Source: Micrococcus terreus | GTDB lineage: Bacteria; Actinomycetota; Actinomycetes; Actinomycetales; Micrococcaceae | NCBI RefSeq assembly: GCF_900116905.1 | Contig: NZ_FPCG01000001.1 | Coordinates: forward strand, 1 to 64,000 | DNA: 64,000 nucleotides | Direction: 5' to 3' | In this document: positions 32,169-41,294 of the stretch, in pieces | Layout of the letters: each line of letters opens with the position of its first letter | Numbering within the stretch: position 1 is the first letter of the stretch | The notes under the pieces: generated by a model | What the model saw: the letters and a program-made list of their open reading frames with translations, nothing else | What the model was told of the DNA's origin: nothing | Database searches by the model: none | Position numbers and translations under genes: made by a program

Positions 32169-34505
32169 TCAGACCTGCTGCGCCGAGCCTGCGGCGCTCG
32201 CCGCGCCCGCCGTCAGCTCCGTGGCACCCAGCGCGGTCAGGATGAACGCGTAGTCCCACGCCCGGTCCTCCCACGCCCGGTACCGCCCGGAGGCGCCGCC
32301 GTGGCCGCCGTCCATCTCGGTCTTGAGCAGCACCGGCGCCCCGCCCTGGGCCAGCGGCGTGGACTGGTCCGAGGTGACGGTGCGGCGCAGCTGCTGGACC
32401 CACTTGGCCGGCTCCACGTAGAGCACGCGGGTGTCGTTGAGCGAGGTGACCGCGGCGATGGCGGGGTAGTCCACCGCGCGCACGTTCTCGTACGGCGTGT
32501 AGGCCTGCATGTACCGGTAGACCTCAGGGTCTTCGATCGGGTTGCCCCACTCCTCCCACTCCAGGGCGGACAGCGGCAGATCCGGATCCAGGATGGAGGT
32601 CAGGGCGTCCACGAACGGCACCTGGGCCACGCAGGCGCGGTAGAGCTCCGGGGCCAGATTGACTACGGCGCCCATCAACAGTCCGCCGGCCGAACCGCCC
32701 ATGCACGCGATCCGGTCCGGGTCCACCCAGCCGGACTGCGCCACGAACCGGGTGGCGTCCACGAAGTCGGTGAAGGAGTGGTTCTTGGTCAGCTTCTTGC
32801 CGTCCTCGTACCAGCCCCGGCCCAGCTCGCCGCCGCCGCGCACATGGGCCACCACGTACACCACGCCGCGGTCCAGCAGCGAGAGCCGGGTGGCCGCGAA
32901 GCCGGGGTCCATGGAGATCTCATAGCTGCCGTACCCGTAGACCAGGCAGGGGTTGGAGCCGTCCCATTCCACATCGCGCCGCCGGATCACGGTCAGCGGG
33001 ATGCGCACGCCCCCGGCCGAGGGGTCCGTGGCGGTGTGCTGGCTCTGCGCCGGAGCCCACCACCGCTCCACGAGGTACTGCTCCGGGTCGTACTGCGGCA
33101 CCTCGACCTGACGGCGCAGGTGCACGGTGCCGTCCTCGACCGCATAGTCCAGGATCTGGGTAGGCGTGACCCAGGAGGAGTAGCCCAGCCGCAGGAACGG
33201 CGACTCGAACGGGGCCTGGCCCAGCTCGCAGGAGTACAGCTCCTCGTCGAAGTCCGGCTCCACCGGCGCGGCCTGGTCTGCAGTGCCCAGCCCGGCCAGC
33301 GGCATCACCAGCACCTTGGGCGTGGTGTCCCGCCGCGCTGAGATCACCAGGTGGGTGGCCGTGACCTCCGCGCCGTCCACCTTGGTGGTGGAATCATGCC
33401 CGACGACGCCCCGCCAGGTCCGCGGGTCGGTCACCGTCTCGCGGTGGGCCAGGGAGACGAGGTTGTTGGGCGCGTGCGCGGGCGTGGGGGAGGGGGTGGC
33501 GAAGTCCTTGTTGTGCACGATCACGTAGTGCCGTCCGGGGCCGGAGCCGGTGTCCAGGGTGACCGGCTCGACGCCGTGCAGCATCCCGTGGGAGCGGTCC
33601 ACCAGCAGGCGCACCGGGCCCAGGGGCTGCTCCGGCGACTCGGGCAGGTCCACGGCGTGGGTCTCGGCGATCTCGGAGTTGCCGATCGAGATGACCAGTT
33701 CGGTCCGGTCCGCAGCGAGGCCGAAGCCGGACCACATGCCCGGATCACTCTCCTCGAGCAGCAGCTGGTCCTGGGCGGGGTCGGTGCCCAGGGTGTGCGC
33801 CAGGATCCGGTACGGACGCCAGGACTCATCCGGGACGGCGTAGAACACGCGCGTGCCGGAGCGGTCGAAGGTCAGGCCGGCGGCGATCCCGGGGATGGTG
33901 TCCGGCAGGTCCTGACCGGTGCTGAGATCGCGGATGCGCAGGGTGTAGCGCTCGTCGCCCGTGTTGTCCGTGGCATAGGCCATGCGGGTGCCGTCCGGGG
34001 AGACGGCCAGGCCGCCCAGGGAGAAGAAGGGCTGGCCTGCGGCCTCCGCATTGCCGTCCAGGATGACCTCTTCGCCGGGCACCGGCACGCCACGCTCGAT
34101 CACCGGCGGCGTCCAGTCGGCGGTGAGGTCCCCGGTGTCCTGTGCGGCCACGCGGCAATGCACGGCGTACTGCTCACCCTCCACGGTCCGCACGAAGTAC
34201 CACCAGCCGTCCTTGCGGGAGGGCACGGACAGATCGGTCTCCACGGTGTGGGACTTGATCTCCTGGAAGATCGCGGTGCGCAGCTCCTGCTGGTCGGCGG
34301 TGAGGGCGTCCGTGTAGGCGTTCTCCGCGTTCAGGTGGGCGATGACCTCGTCGGACTCCTTGGCGCGCAGCCAGTCGAAGTCGTCGGTGAAGGTGTGGCC
34401 GTGGTGGGTGCGGTCCACGGGGCGGGGCTCGGCGACCGGGGGAGCGGGGGCGGTGTTCGGGGTGGCCGGGGTCTGAGCGTCAGGAACAGAGGTCATGCGT
34501 TCCAT
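32169..34505 (-). CDS. ptrB: Oligopeptidase B (S9 family, protease II)
   Basis: Cytoplasmic serine oligopeptidase that cuts short peptides after Arg or Lys. 778 residues: an N-terminal beta-propeller (starting around RTHHGHTFTDDFDWLRA) and a C-terminal alpha/beta hydrolase with the nucleophile Ser605 in CMGGSAGGLLMGAVVN, preceded by VYVVAHVRGGGELGRGWYEDGK, a diagnostic oligopeptidase B stretch. The catalytic His lies in EMDGGHGGASGRY. The ATG at 34505 and one at 34496 are both possible. It follows a marR gene by 14 bases in the same direction, so the two are likely co-transcribed. Confidence 0.93.
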   Translation of the reverse strand: MERMTSVPDAQTPATPNTAPAPPVAEPRPVDRTHHGHTFTDDFDWLRAKESDEVIAHLNAENAYTDALTADQQELRTAIFQEIKSHTVETDLSVPSRKDGWWYFVRTVEGEQYAVHCRVAAQDTGDLTADWTPPVIERGVPVPGEEVILDGNAEAAGQPFFSLGGLAVSPDGTRMAYATDNTGDERYTLRIRDLSTGQDLPDTIPGIAAGLTFDRSGTRVFYAVPDESWRPYRILAHTLGTDPAQDQLLLEESDPGMWSGFGLAADRTELVISIGNSEIAETHAVDLPESPEQPLGPVRLLVDRSHGMLHGVEPVTLDTGSGPGRHYVIVHNKDFATPSPTPAHAPNNLVSLAHRETVTDPRTWRGVVGHDSTTKVDGAEVTATHLVISARRDTTPKVLVMPLAGLGTADQAAPVEPDFDEELYSCELGQAPFESPFLRLGYSSWVTPTQILDYAVEDGTVHLRRQVEVPQYDPEQYLVERWWAPAQSQHTATDPSAGGVRIPLTVIRRRDVEWDGSNPCLVYGYGSYEISMDPGFAATRLSLLDRGVVYVVAHVRGGGELGRGWYEDGKKLTKNHSFTDFVDATRFVAQSGWVDPDRIACMGGSAGGLLMGAVVNLAPELYRACVAQVPFVDALTSILDPDLPLSALEWEEWGNPIEDPEVYRYMQAYTPYENVRAVDYPAIAAVTSLNDTRVLYVEPAKWVQQLRRTVTSDQSTPLAQGGAPVLLKTEMDGGHGGASGRYRAWEDRAWDYAFILTALGATELTAGAASAAGSAQQV

Positions 34506-34519
34506 TCAAACGCATTCGG

Positions 34520-35044
34520 TCAAACGTGGGGCTCGGTCGGCTCCTCCACGCTCTCTGTCAGCGCAGAGAGGAACTTGGCGACGGCGGCCAGCTCGTCCTG
34601 GGTCAGTGCCTCGGTGGCGGCCAGCATGCGCTCGTGCATGGCGCCCAGGGTCTCGCGCACCTCGTGGTCGCTCTGGGTGGTGGGCTCGATCGCCACGGAC
34701 CGCCGGTCATCCGGATGGGGGACGCGGCGAACGTGACCGCTCTTGACCAGGCGGTCCACCAGGGCGCTGGCGGAGGCTGCGGTGATCTCCAGCGCTGCGG
34801 CCAGGTCGCGCTGGCGCATCAGCTGACCGGACTGATGGGTGCGCAGCAGCAGACGGATGGCGATCAGGTCGGTCTCGCCCATGCCCATGGACCCGCGGGT
34901 GCGCACGCGCATCCGGCGTTCGGCCTCGCGGTAGCGGCGCAGCAGGTTGAGCACGTCCACCGGCTCGGGAGTACTACCGGGGTACCAGTATCCGGAGGGC
35001 GGCTTGGCGGCTGGGGACTCACCCGTGTCGGCTCGGTCACTCAT
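34520..35044 (-). CDS. MarR-family transcriptional regulator
   Basis: 174 residues with a central winged helix (LMRQRDLAAALEITAASASALVDRLVKSGHVRRVPHPDDRRS) and flanking dimerisation helices. GGGAGG is 7 bases before the ATG. Two dyads in the upstream gap (35073-35107) are candidate operators. It is co-directional with oligopeptidase B and divergent from a small unknown gene; it probably represses its own operon. The inducer is unknown. Confidence 0.9.
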   Translation of the reverse strand: MSDRADTGESPAAKPPSGYWYPGSTPEPVDVLNLLRRYREAERRMRVRTRGSMGMGETDLIAIRLLLRTHQSGQLMRQRDLAAALEITAASASALVDRLVKSGHVRRVPHPDDRRSVAIEPTTQSDHEVRETLGAMHERMLAATEALTQDELAAVAKFLSALTESVEEPTEPHV

Positions 35045-35072
35045 GGCGACACCTCCCGCCAGTTCTGTGTAG

Positions 35073-35107
35073 TCTGTCTAACAGATAGATTATCAAACGG
35101 ATGTTTG
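35073..35107. promoter_or_regulatory. Twin dyads in the MarR control region
   Basis: TCTGTCTAACAGA (35073-35085, five-base arms) and CAAACGGATGTTTG (35094-35107, five-base arms) are centred 21.5 bases apart, about two helix turns. This is the pattern expected for two MarR dimers. Confidence 0.5.
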
Positions 35108-35169
35108 AGGGCCATCTGCCCCGGACCGCAGTCCCACACCCCGTGCGATCTGCCTGAGTAGAACTGAGC

Positions 35170-35487
35170 ATGACCGTGACTGTGGACACCCCGCCACTGA
35201 CATCGGTGGACATCTCCTCGGCCTGGACCACGCGGATGGGCCGTCTGGCCCGCAGCGCCTCGCGCGCCGCGCTGGTCCTGCCCGGAGTGGATGCCGCCGA
35301 GGTGCAGATCACGGGCTCCCCGTCTGCTCCAGTGCTGCACGTGGACTGCGCCGTCCGGGGCGCCGACGCTCTGGACAGGGTGACGGAACGGGTCACCCTG
35401 TCCATCGTCCACAGTCTCGAGGAGCTGATCGGCGTCGGATTTGCCGAACGCCACATCACCGTTCGCCACGTCCAGCTCGCCTGCTGA
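35170..35487 (+). CDS. Small Asp23/Gls24-like protein, function unknown
   Basis: 105 residues. Strand-rich sequence VDAAEVQITGSPSAPVLHVDCAVRGADALDRVTERVTLSIVH-type and RHITVRHVQL resemble the second half of Asp23/Gls24 (alkaline shock) domains seen in actinobacteria, but the match is weak by eye. No membrane segment or signal peptide. TAGAAC ends 5 bases before the ATG and may be a -10 box. It is divergent from marR and converges on the NCS2 permease gene. Confidence 0.6.
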   Translation: MTVTVDTPPLTSVDISSAWTTRMGRLARSASRAALVLPGVDAAEVQITGSPSAPVLHVDCAVRGADALDRVTERVTLSIVHSLEELIGVGFAERHITVRHVQLAC

Positions 35488-35501
35488 GGCCACGGGCCGG
35501 A

Positions 35502-37124
35502 TCACTCCAGACCGAAGATCCCGCGGAACACGCCCATGCCGAAGAACACCACGAAGGCGGCCGCCACCACCCACAGCAGTGGGTGCACCTCTCGCGCCCG
35601 TCCCTGAGCCGTGCGGATGACCGCGTAGGCGATCATGCCGGCGCCGATCCCGTTGGCGATCGAGTAGGTGAACGGCATCAGGATGAAGGTCAGGAACGCC
35701 GGGAACGCCGCACCCCAGTCGGTCCAGTCGATCTGCACCACCTGGGTGGCCATCATGAATCCGACCACCACGAGCGCCGGGGCCACTGCCTCGAAGGGGA
35801 CCAGGTGGATCAGCGGGGTGAGGAACATGGCGATCAGGAACAGCACGCCGGTGACCACGGAGGCGAAGCCGGTCCGAGCGCCCTCGCCGATCCCGGTGCC
35901 GGACTCCACGAAGATCTGGTTCGCCGAGCCGGAGGCACCACCGCCGCCGGCCACGGCCAGGGCGTCCACCATCAGCACCCGGTTCAGGTCGGGGATCTCG
36001 CCCTTCTCATCCACGTTCCCGGCCTCGCGGGCCAGTCCCACGGAGGTGCCCATGGCATCGAAGAACACCGAGAGGAGAATGGCGAACACCAGCAGTGCGG
36101 CCATGATCGGGCCCACCTGGCTGAACGCGGCGAACAGGTCGGCCTGACCGATCAGGGACAGGTCCGGCGCGGTCCACTCCGGGAAGGACGGGGCCACCAG
36201 GGACCAGCCCAGCGGGTTGACGTTGCCCTCGGCGTCCACGGACGGGCCGATCCGGAACACCGCCTCCAGGATGTTGGCCAGCACGGTGGCGACCACGATC
36301 CCGATCAGAATGGCCCCGCGCACCTTGCGGATCACCAGCACTGAGGTCACCAGCAGGCCGACCACGAACACCACCACGGGCCAGCCCTCGAGCTCGCCGC
36401 CGGTGCCCAGGCCCACGGGGACGGTGGTCCCGGCGGCATCCGGCAGGCGGCGCACGAACCCGGCGTTGACCAGGCCGATCAGCGCGATGAACAAGCCGAT
36501 GCCCACCACGATCCCGGTCTTGAGCGCATCCGGCACCGCGTTGAACACGGCCCGCCGGAACCCGGTGGCCACCAGCAGCACCATGACCAGTCCGGTCAGC
36601 ACCACCAGGCCCATCACGGCGGGCCAGGTCAGGTTCTCGGTGGTGGCGATGGAGATGGCCACCAGCGCGTTCACGCCCAGCCCGGCCGCCAGCGCGAAGG
36701 GGTGCCGGGCCCACACGCCCATGGCGATCGTGGCCACGCCGGCCACCAGGGCGGTGACGGCGGCGACCTGGGGGATGCCCAGGGTCGCCCCGGTGGAGTC
36801 CGGGCCGGAGAGCACCAGCGGGTTGAGCACGATGATGTAGCTCATCGCCAGGAAGGTGGCCAGCCCGCCGCGGATCTCCTGGGCCACGGAGGATCCGCGG
36901 TGGGAGATCAGGAAGTAGCGGTCCAGCCCGTTGCGCGGCTGGGCCGGCACGGCATTGACGGTGTCGGTGGTGGCCGGGCCACCACCGCGGCCGGATCCGT
37001 CCCGACGACGGCCAGCCGGGTCGGCCTCGGCGGTCACCGCAGGATGCGGGGCCGGGTGAGGGGAGTCGCCGGGGCGCTGAGGATCAGGGACGGAAGGGTG
37101 CGAGGAGTTCTCGTCGATCGGCAT
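35502..37124 (-). CDS. NCS2-family purine permease (AzgA-like guanine/hypoxanthine transporter)
   Basis: 540 residues, about 13 membrane helices. The first conserved segment EIRGGLATFLAMSYIIVLNPLVLS and the GVNALVAISIA and DAMGTSVGLAREAG motifs place it in the AzgA subgroup, proton-coupled carriers for adenine, guanine and hypoxanthine. The N-terminal 70 residues are disordered, Pro/Arg-rich and not conserved; they contain a copy of the recurrent motif (37000-37013). A TACCAT box six bases before the ATG suggests a leaderless mRNA. It stands alone. Confidence 0.9.
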   Translation of the reverse strand: MPIDENSSHPSVPDPQRPGDSPHPAPHPAVTAEADPAGRRRDGSGRGGGPATTDTVNAVPAQPRNGLDRYFLISHRGSSVAQEIRGGLATFLAMSYIIVLNPLVLSGPDSTGATLGIPQVAAVTALVAGVATIAMGVWARHPFALAAGLGVNALVAISIATTENLTWPAVMGLVVLTGLVMVLLVATGFRRAVFNAVPDALKTGIVVGIGLFIALIGLVNAGFVRRLPDAAGTTVPVGLGTGGELEGWPVVVFVVGLLVTSVLVIRKVRGAILIGIVVATVLANILEAVFRIGPSVDAEGNVNPLGWSLVAPSFPEWTAPDLSLIGQADLFAAFSQVGPIMAALLVFAILLSVFFDAMGTSVGLAREAGNVDEKGEIPDLNRVLMVDALAVAGGGGASGSANQIFVESGTGIGEGARTGFASVVTGVLFLIAMFLTPLIHLVPFEAVAPALVVVGFMMATQVVQIDWTDWGAAFPAFLTFILMPFTYSIANGIGAGMIAYAVIRTAQGRAREVHPLLWVVAAAFVVFFGMGVFRGIFGLE

Positions 37125-37130
37125 GGGCTC

Positions 37131-37136
37131 ATGGTA
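37131..37136 (-). promoter_or_regulatory. Leaderless -10 box TACCAT of the NCS2 permease gene
   Basis: Minus strand, six bases before the ATG at 37124. Confidence 0.45.
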
Positions 37137-37163
37137 CCGAGGGGTGGCACCGGACCCTCCCGA

Positions 37164-38206
37164 TCACCCTTCGATGTCCTGCTCGGGCTCATCCCACCGC
37201 CGACCGATCCTTCCGATCCTCACCCAGTCTTGACGGGGGAGGATCCTCCAGGCCAGCCAGCCTGCGGCTCCCATCAGGACGACCAGCAGAGGTGCCAGCT
37301 CCTCGGGCTGCGCCTCGGCTGCCGTCTCCCAGAGGTCGGGGTCTGCGAAGAGAGCACCGTCTGGCTCTTGGGCGTCCAGCACCACGGACGCGCTGTCGCC
37401 CACAGCCAGTCCAGGGTCGTCCCAGAAGTGGAGGAAGCGCGGGCCGGTGGGGGTGTCCACCAGGTACTCGGTGTAGGTCTGGCCCTTGAAGCGGGAGACG
37501 TTCGTCTGCAGCACCTGGGCGCGGAGCGGGACGGAGTTCTCCACCAGCTCCGCCCGCCGCAGATGATCCGCTCGGGCGGACCATAGGATGAGGACGCAGA
37601 TGCCCACGGCGAGCACAGGAATCGCAGCAGCGACCAGGCGACAGATGCCGTCCGGTGGAGTCATCCGTACCAGTCCTCTGCGCAGCCTGGAGCTCAGTCG
37701 TTCCCAGGTCTCGGGGACCAGGTGGTACGTCAATACACCGGCCGCGGAACCGGCGAGGAACAGTCCTGCTCCCACGGCGGCGACCTCCACGAGCGGCTCG
37801 CGCTGCCAGGGGCGGTGGGAGCCGACGGCGATGACAGTTCCGGGGTCGTGCGGATGGAGGACGACGGGGATCCGCGAACCGGGACGGGCCTGGAACCCCT
37901 CCAGCCAGCTGGTGTCCACGGCGGCCAGACGCCCGTGCACCTCGCGTGGTAGTCGATGCTCAAGTCCTCGAGGGCGGTCTGCCGGACCACCTCGGCTTGG
38001 ATCACCGGTCCGGCATTGACCACACGGGCCGTGCCCACGTACCACCCGATCAGTCCCAGGGGGAGCCCGATCAGCACCAAGGCGGACAGGGCGATCAACG
38101 CCAGGGCGAGGCGTCGTCGCCGGGCGAAGGGCATGGTCTCGCTGCCGAAGCGACGATGTGAGGCCATGGCCCACGCCCTCCGTGCTGCCTGGGCGGGGTG
38201 GCCCAT
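37164..38206 (-). pseudogene. DUF3592-like membrane protein gene with a one-base frameshift
   Basis: Two reading frames on the minus strand together encode one protein. The 5' frame (ATG 38206; others at 38167 and 38134) gives a membrane helix LALALIALSALVLIGLPLG, then AEVVRQTALEDLSIDYH. The 3' frame continues with REVHGRLAAVDTSWLEGF and runs to 37164, with three more helices and a second beta-rich part (AQVLQTNVSRFKGQTYTEYL). The switch is at about 37944-37948; adding one C there would restore a single frame of about 347 codons. The tandem extracytoplasmic parts resemble DUF3592. A TAGAAT box lies 12 bases before 38206. It may be a true pseudogene or a base-call error. Confidence 0.7.
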
Positions 38207-38348
38207 GGTCGGAGCAAGATTCTACGGTCGGATCGGCCGATCTCCGTACCGTGTCCTGCGGTGGGATTAGTCTGACTGGCAGTGGCTTGGTAAGGCTCAG
38301 CCGCCGCCCGCAGCCGCCGATCCGGACACGCGAACGGAAGGTCCCGTC

Positions 38349-39203
38349 ATGACTGAGTCCTCAGCCCCGCAGGCGCAGCGCGAGGTCGTGCACGGGTGGA
38401 CGCGTGTCTCCGAGCATGCCTACACCCGCCCACTGGAAGGCTGGAAGGCCAACGTGGGGGTCGTCGTCGGGAAGCAGAGGGCGCTGCTGGTGGACACCGG
38501 TGCGGGTCCGGAACAGGCCCAGCGGCTGCTGGGGTTGGTGCGGAACCTGACTGATCTGCCGCTGGTGGTGGTCAATACGCACGCGCACTTCGACCACGTG
38601 TACGGCAACGCGTTCTTCGCTGACTCGGAGGCCGGTGGCGCCCAGGAGATCTGGGGGCATGAGGCCGCCGCGGCGTGGATCCGGGAGCACGGCGAGAGCC
38701 AGCGCACCGAGGTGGCCGACCTGGAGCCGCAGTTCGCCTCCGCTGAGGGGTCGCATGCCCAGATCCTGGCGCCCACGCGGACCATCGGTTCCGCACCGCA
38801 GGACCTTGACCTGGGCGGGGTGACCGCCACCCTGTTCCACCTGGGCCGCGGGCACACGGACGGGGACCTGCTGGTGGGCGTTGACAACGTGGTCTTCGCC
38901 GGGGACCTGGTGGAGCAGGGCGCCGATCCGGCGTTCGAGGGCTCCTGGCCGCGGGACTGGGTGACCGCCCTGCGCAAGCTCTCCGCCCTGCGGGACCTCT
39001 ACCCGGTGGTGGTCCCCGGTCACGGCGAGGTGGTGGGGATGGACGTCGTGGATGACATGCGCGCCACCATGGGCCAGGCCGTGCGCGTGGCCACCACCGC
39101 TGTGCAGCAGGCCGCCACCGACGCCACCAAGGCGGTGCCGATCCTGCCGTACGGTCCCGAACAGGCCCGCGCGCTGATCCGTCGTCTGCGCGCCACCGGC
39201 TGA
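38349..39203 (+). CDS. MBL-fold metallo-hydrolase
   Basis: 284-residue metallo-beta-lactamase fold enzyme. The metal motif THAHFDH is at 77-83; further ligands are in HLGRGHTDGDL, FAGDLVEQGADP and VVPGHGEVV. This is a glyoxalase II-like or general hydrolase; the substrate cannot be told. GGAAGG lies 7 bases before the ATG, about 75 bases after a TTAGTCT -10-like element. Five bases separate it from the downstream MFS gene, so they form an operon. Confidence 0.88.
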   Translation: MTESSAPQAQREVVHGWTRVSEHAYTRPLEGWKANVGVVVGKQRALLVDTGAGPEQAQRLLGLVRNLTDLPLVVVNTHAHFDHVYGNAFFADSEAGGAQEIWGHEAAAAWIREHGESQRTEVADLEPQFASAEGSHAQILAPTRTIGSAPQDLDLGGVTATLFHLGRGHTDGDLLVGVDNVVFAGDLVEQGADPAFEGSWPRDWVTALRKLSALRDLYPVVVPGHGEVVGMDVVDDMRATMGQAVRVATTAVQQAATDATKAVPILPYGPEQARALIRRLRATG

Positions 39204-39207
39204 CCGG

Positions 39208-40581
39208 ATGACTGGCTCACTCAGACACCCCTTCCGGGACGGACCCCTCGCTCATGCCTTCCAGATCTACGCGCCCTCGGTCATCTACTCCGTGGGGCTG
39301 GGAGCCATCACCCCGGCCATCGCCTCCGCGGCGATCGCCCTGGGCGTGGGACTGGCCGTGGCCGCCGCCACCGTCACCCTGGTGGGCCTGGGATCGCTGA
39401 TCAGCACTGCCCCGGCGGCCCTGGTCGCCTCCCGGTTCGGCGAGCGGCGGACCATCATCGCCTCCGCCTGGCTGGGCACGGCCGGCGCCCTGCTGGGATG
39501 GGCCACTGTGGCCGGTTGGCTGCCAGTGGGAACGCTCGCGGCATCGGACACCGGTGCCCCTCCTGACGGTCCTGACACCACGCGCATGGCCCTCTACATG
39601 CTCGCCATCCTGATGGTCGGCGCCGCCGGAGCCGGGTTCAACCTCGCCCGGCAGTCCTATCTGGCCGTGGCGGTGCCCATCACCCACCGGGCCCGGGCGA
39701 TGTCCACCCTGGGCGGGACCATCCGCATCGGCCTGTTCGCCGGACCGTTCATCGGGGCGGCCCTGCAGACCCTGATGGGCCTGCAGGGCGCCTTCGCCGC
39801 CGGCACCGCCTGCATGCTGGCGGCCGCCGTGATCTGCTTCGCCATCCGTGACCTGGAGGCACCGGGCTCCGGTGCGCCGGGCCCGGGAGGTGAGGGGGCG
39901 CCGTCGGGAATCTCCGCCACTCCCGGGGGAGAGGGCAGCAGGATACCGACGCCGGCCCCCACCATGCGCTCGCTGGCTCGCCGGCACTGGCGTGTGCTGG
40001 CCTCCGCGGGTGTGGGCGTGCTCTGCCTGTCCGCGGCACGGTCCACGCGCACGGCGGTGGTGCCGCTCTGGGCAGAGCACCTGGGCCTGAGTCCGGCCAC
40101 CGCCTCGCTGATCTACGGCCTGTCCGGATTCGTGGACCTGATCATGTTCTACCCCTCCGGCCTGCTGATGGACCGGAAGGGTCGACGGGTGGTGGCGGTG
40201 AGCTGTCTGGGCGGGATGACCGTGGCGATGGCCCTGGTGCCGCTGACCGGCACGCCCTGGTGGTTCATGGCCTCGGCGATGCTGATCGGGCTCGGCAACG
40301 GATTCGGCTCCGGGATCGTGATGACCCTGGGTGCGGACTACTCCCCGGAGGTGGGCCGGCCCAAGTTCCTGGGGCTGTGGCGGCTGCTCTCCGACTCCGG
40401 TGTGCTGGCCGGGCCTGCGCTGCTGTCCGTGGTGACGGCCGCGGCCGGACTGGCGGCGGGGATCTGGGCGGTGGCCGTGGTCTGCGCGGTGGGCACGGCG
40501 GTGTTCGCCGTGGTGCTGCCGAAGGGCCCGGGCCCGGTGGGCGGTCGCGGACGGGACAGCGCGCCGGTCTCCTCAGGCTGA
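39208..40581 (+). CDS. MFS transporter
   Basis: 457 residues with about twelve helices in two halves. The loop motif RFGERRTIIASAWLG (between helices 2 and 3) and MDRKGRRVVAVSCLGG (between 8 and 9) are the MFS A-motifs. The central cytoplasmic loop (about residues 220-255) is Gly/Pro-rich and includes a variant of the recurrent motif (39898-39911). The substrate is unknown; likely a drug or metabolite exporter. It shares a transcript with the MBL hydrolase and ends 6 bases before the converging lrp-type gene. Confidence 0.87.
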   Translation: MTGSLRHPFRDGPLAHAFQIYAPSVIYSVGLGAITPAIASAAIALGVGLAVAAATVTLVGLGSLISTAPAALVASRFGERRTIIASAWLGTAGALLGWATVAGWLPVGTLAASDTGAPPDGPDTTRMALYMLAILMVGAAGAGFNLARQSYLAVAVPITHRARAMSTLGGTIRIGLFAGPFIGAALQTLMGLQGAFAAGTACMLAAAVICFAIRDLEAPGSGAPGPGGEGAPSGISATPGGEGSRIPTPAPTMRSLARRHWRVLASAGVGVLCLSAARSTRTAVVPLWAEHLGLSPATASLIYGLSGFVDLIMFYPSGLLMDRKGRRVVAVSCLGGMTVAMALVPLTGTPWWFMASAMLIGLGNGFGSGIVMTLGADYSPEVGRPKFLGLWRLLSDSGVLAGPALLSVVTAAAGLAAGIWAVAVVCAVGTAVFAVVLPKGPGPVGGRGRDSAPVSSG

Positions 40582-40587
40582 GGCGGA

Positions 40588-41040
40588 TCAGGCGGAGGGG
40601 AGCGGATGGTGGGAGTCGTGGTCCTCGAAGATCATGTATGTCTGGCTGTCCACCACGCCCGGGATGGGCTGGAGCTCATCGAAGACCACCCGGCGCAGAT
40701 CGGCGTTGTCCTTGGCGCGCACCAGCAGGACCACGTCCATGTTCCCGCCCACCAGGGAGACGTGCCAGACCTCGGGGATCGCCAGCAGCTGGGCCTTCAG
40801 CTCCCGCCAGTTGTGCTGGCGCAGCTTCAGGGTGACATGTGCAGAGGCGCCCAGCCCGGCCTTGACCGGATCGATCGTGGCGGAGAACCCGGTGATCACG
40901 CCGTCCTCCTGCAGGCGGTTCAGCCGGGAGTAGCAGTGAGCCCGGCTGATGTGCACACGCTCGGCCAGGGCAGCCACCGAGAGACGTCCGTCGCGGGTCA
41001 GCTCGGTGATGATCGCGCGGTCGATCTGGTCCAGCGTCAT
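40588..41040 (-). CDS. Lrp/AsnC-family transcriptional regulator
   Basis: 150 residues: N-terminal helix-turn-helix (LDQIDRAIITELTRDGRLSVAALAERVHISRAHCYSRLNRL-type) and a C-terminal RAM/AsnC ligand domain (VWHVSLVGGNMDVVLLVRAKD). GGAG is 6 bases before the ATG. It is divergent from the branched-chain oxoacid dehydrogenase operon, as BkdR is in other bacteria, so it likely regulates that operon in response to branched-chain amino acids. The 254-base gap contains repeated AGTGTCC/GGACACT elements. Confidence 0.9.
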   Translation of the reverse strand: MTLDQIDRAIITELTRDGRLSVAALAERVHISRAHCYSRLNRLQEDGVITGFSATIDPVKAGLGASAHVTLKLRQHNWRELKAQLLAIPEVWHVSLVGGNMDVVLLVRAKDNADLRRVVFDELQPIPGVVDSQTYMIFEDHDSHHPLPSA

Positions 41041-41294
41041 GGGTGTCTCCGTTCGGCTCCGGCGGGACGTCAGCCCGTCTCTGTGCGGTTCGTCACAGTA
41101 GCAGAGTGTCCATCAGTCTAGGTGTCAGCAGTCAGAAAGTCTCTGCATGCTGGGACACTGCTGAACAAAACGTCCCTGTGACTGAGACTGGGAGCAGACC
41201 TGACCAGTCGGCATACCCCCTGGGCGATCCCCGGGGAGCCCCACTGGTCCCGACGCACCCGATCGGCCGCCGCGGCCGGGAAGGACGGGGCACC
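41041..41294. promoter_or_regulatory. Divergent control region between lrp-type gene and bkd operon
   Basis: 254 bases without a gene. AGTGTCC (about 41105) and its complement GGACACT (about 41152), together with GTGTCAGCAG and CTGCTGAAC, form loosely inverted elements that could bind the Lrp-type protein. No certain promoter boxes seen. Confidence 0.35.
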
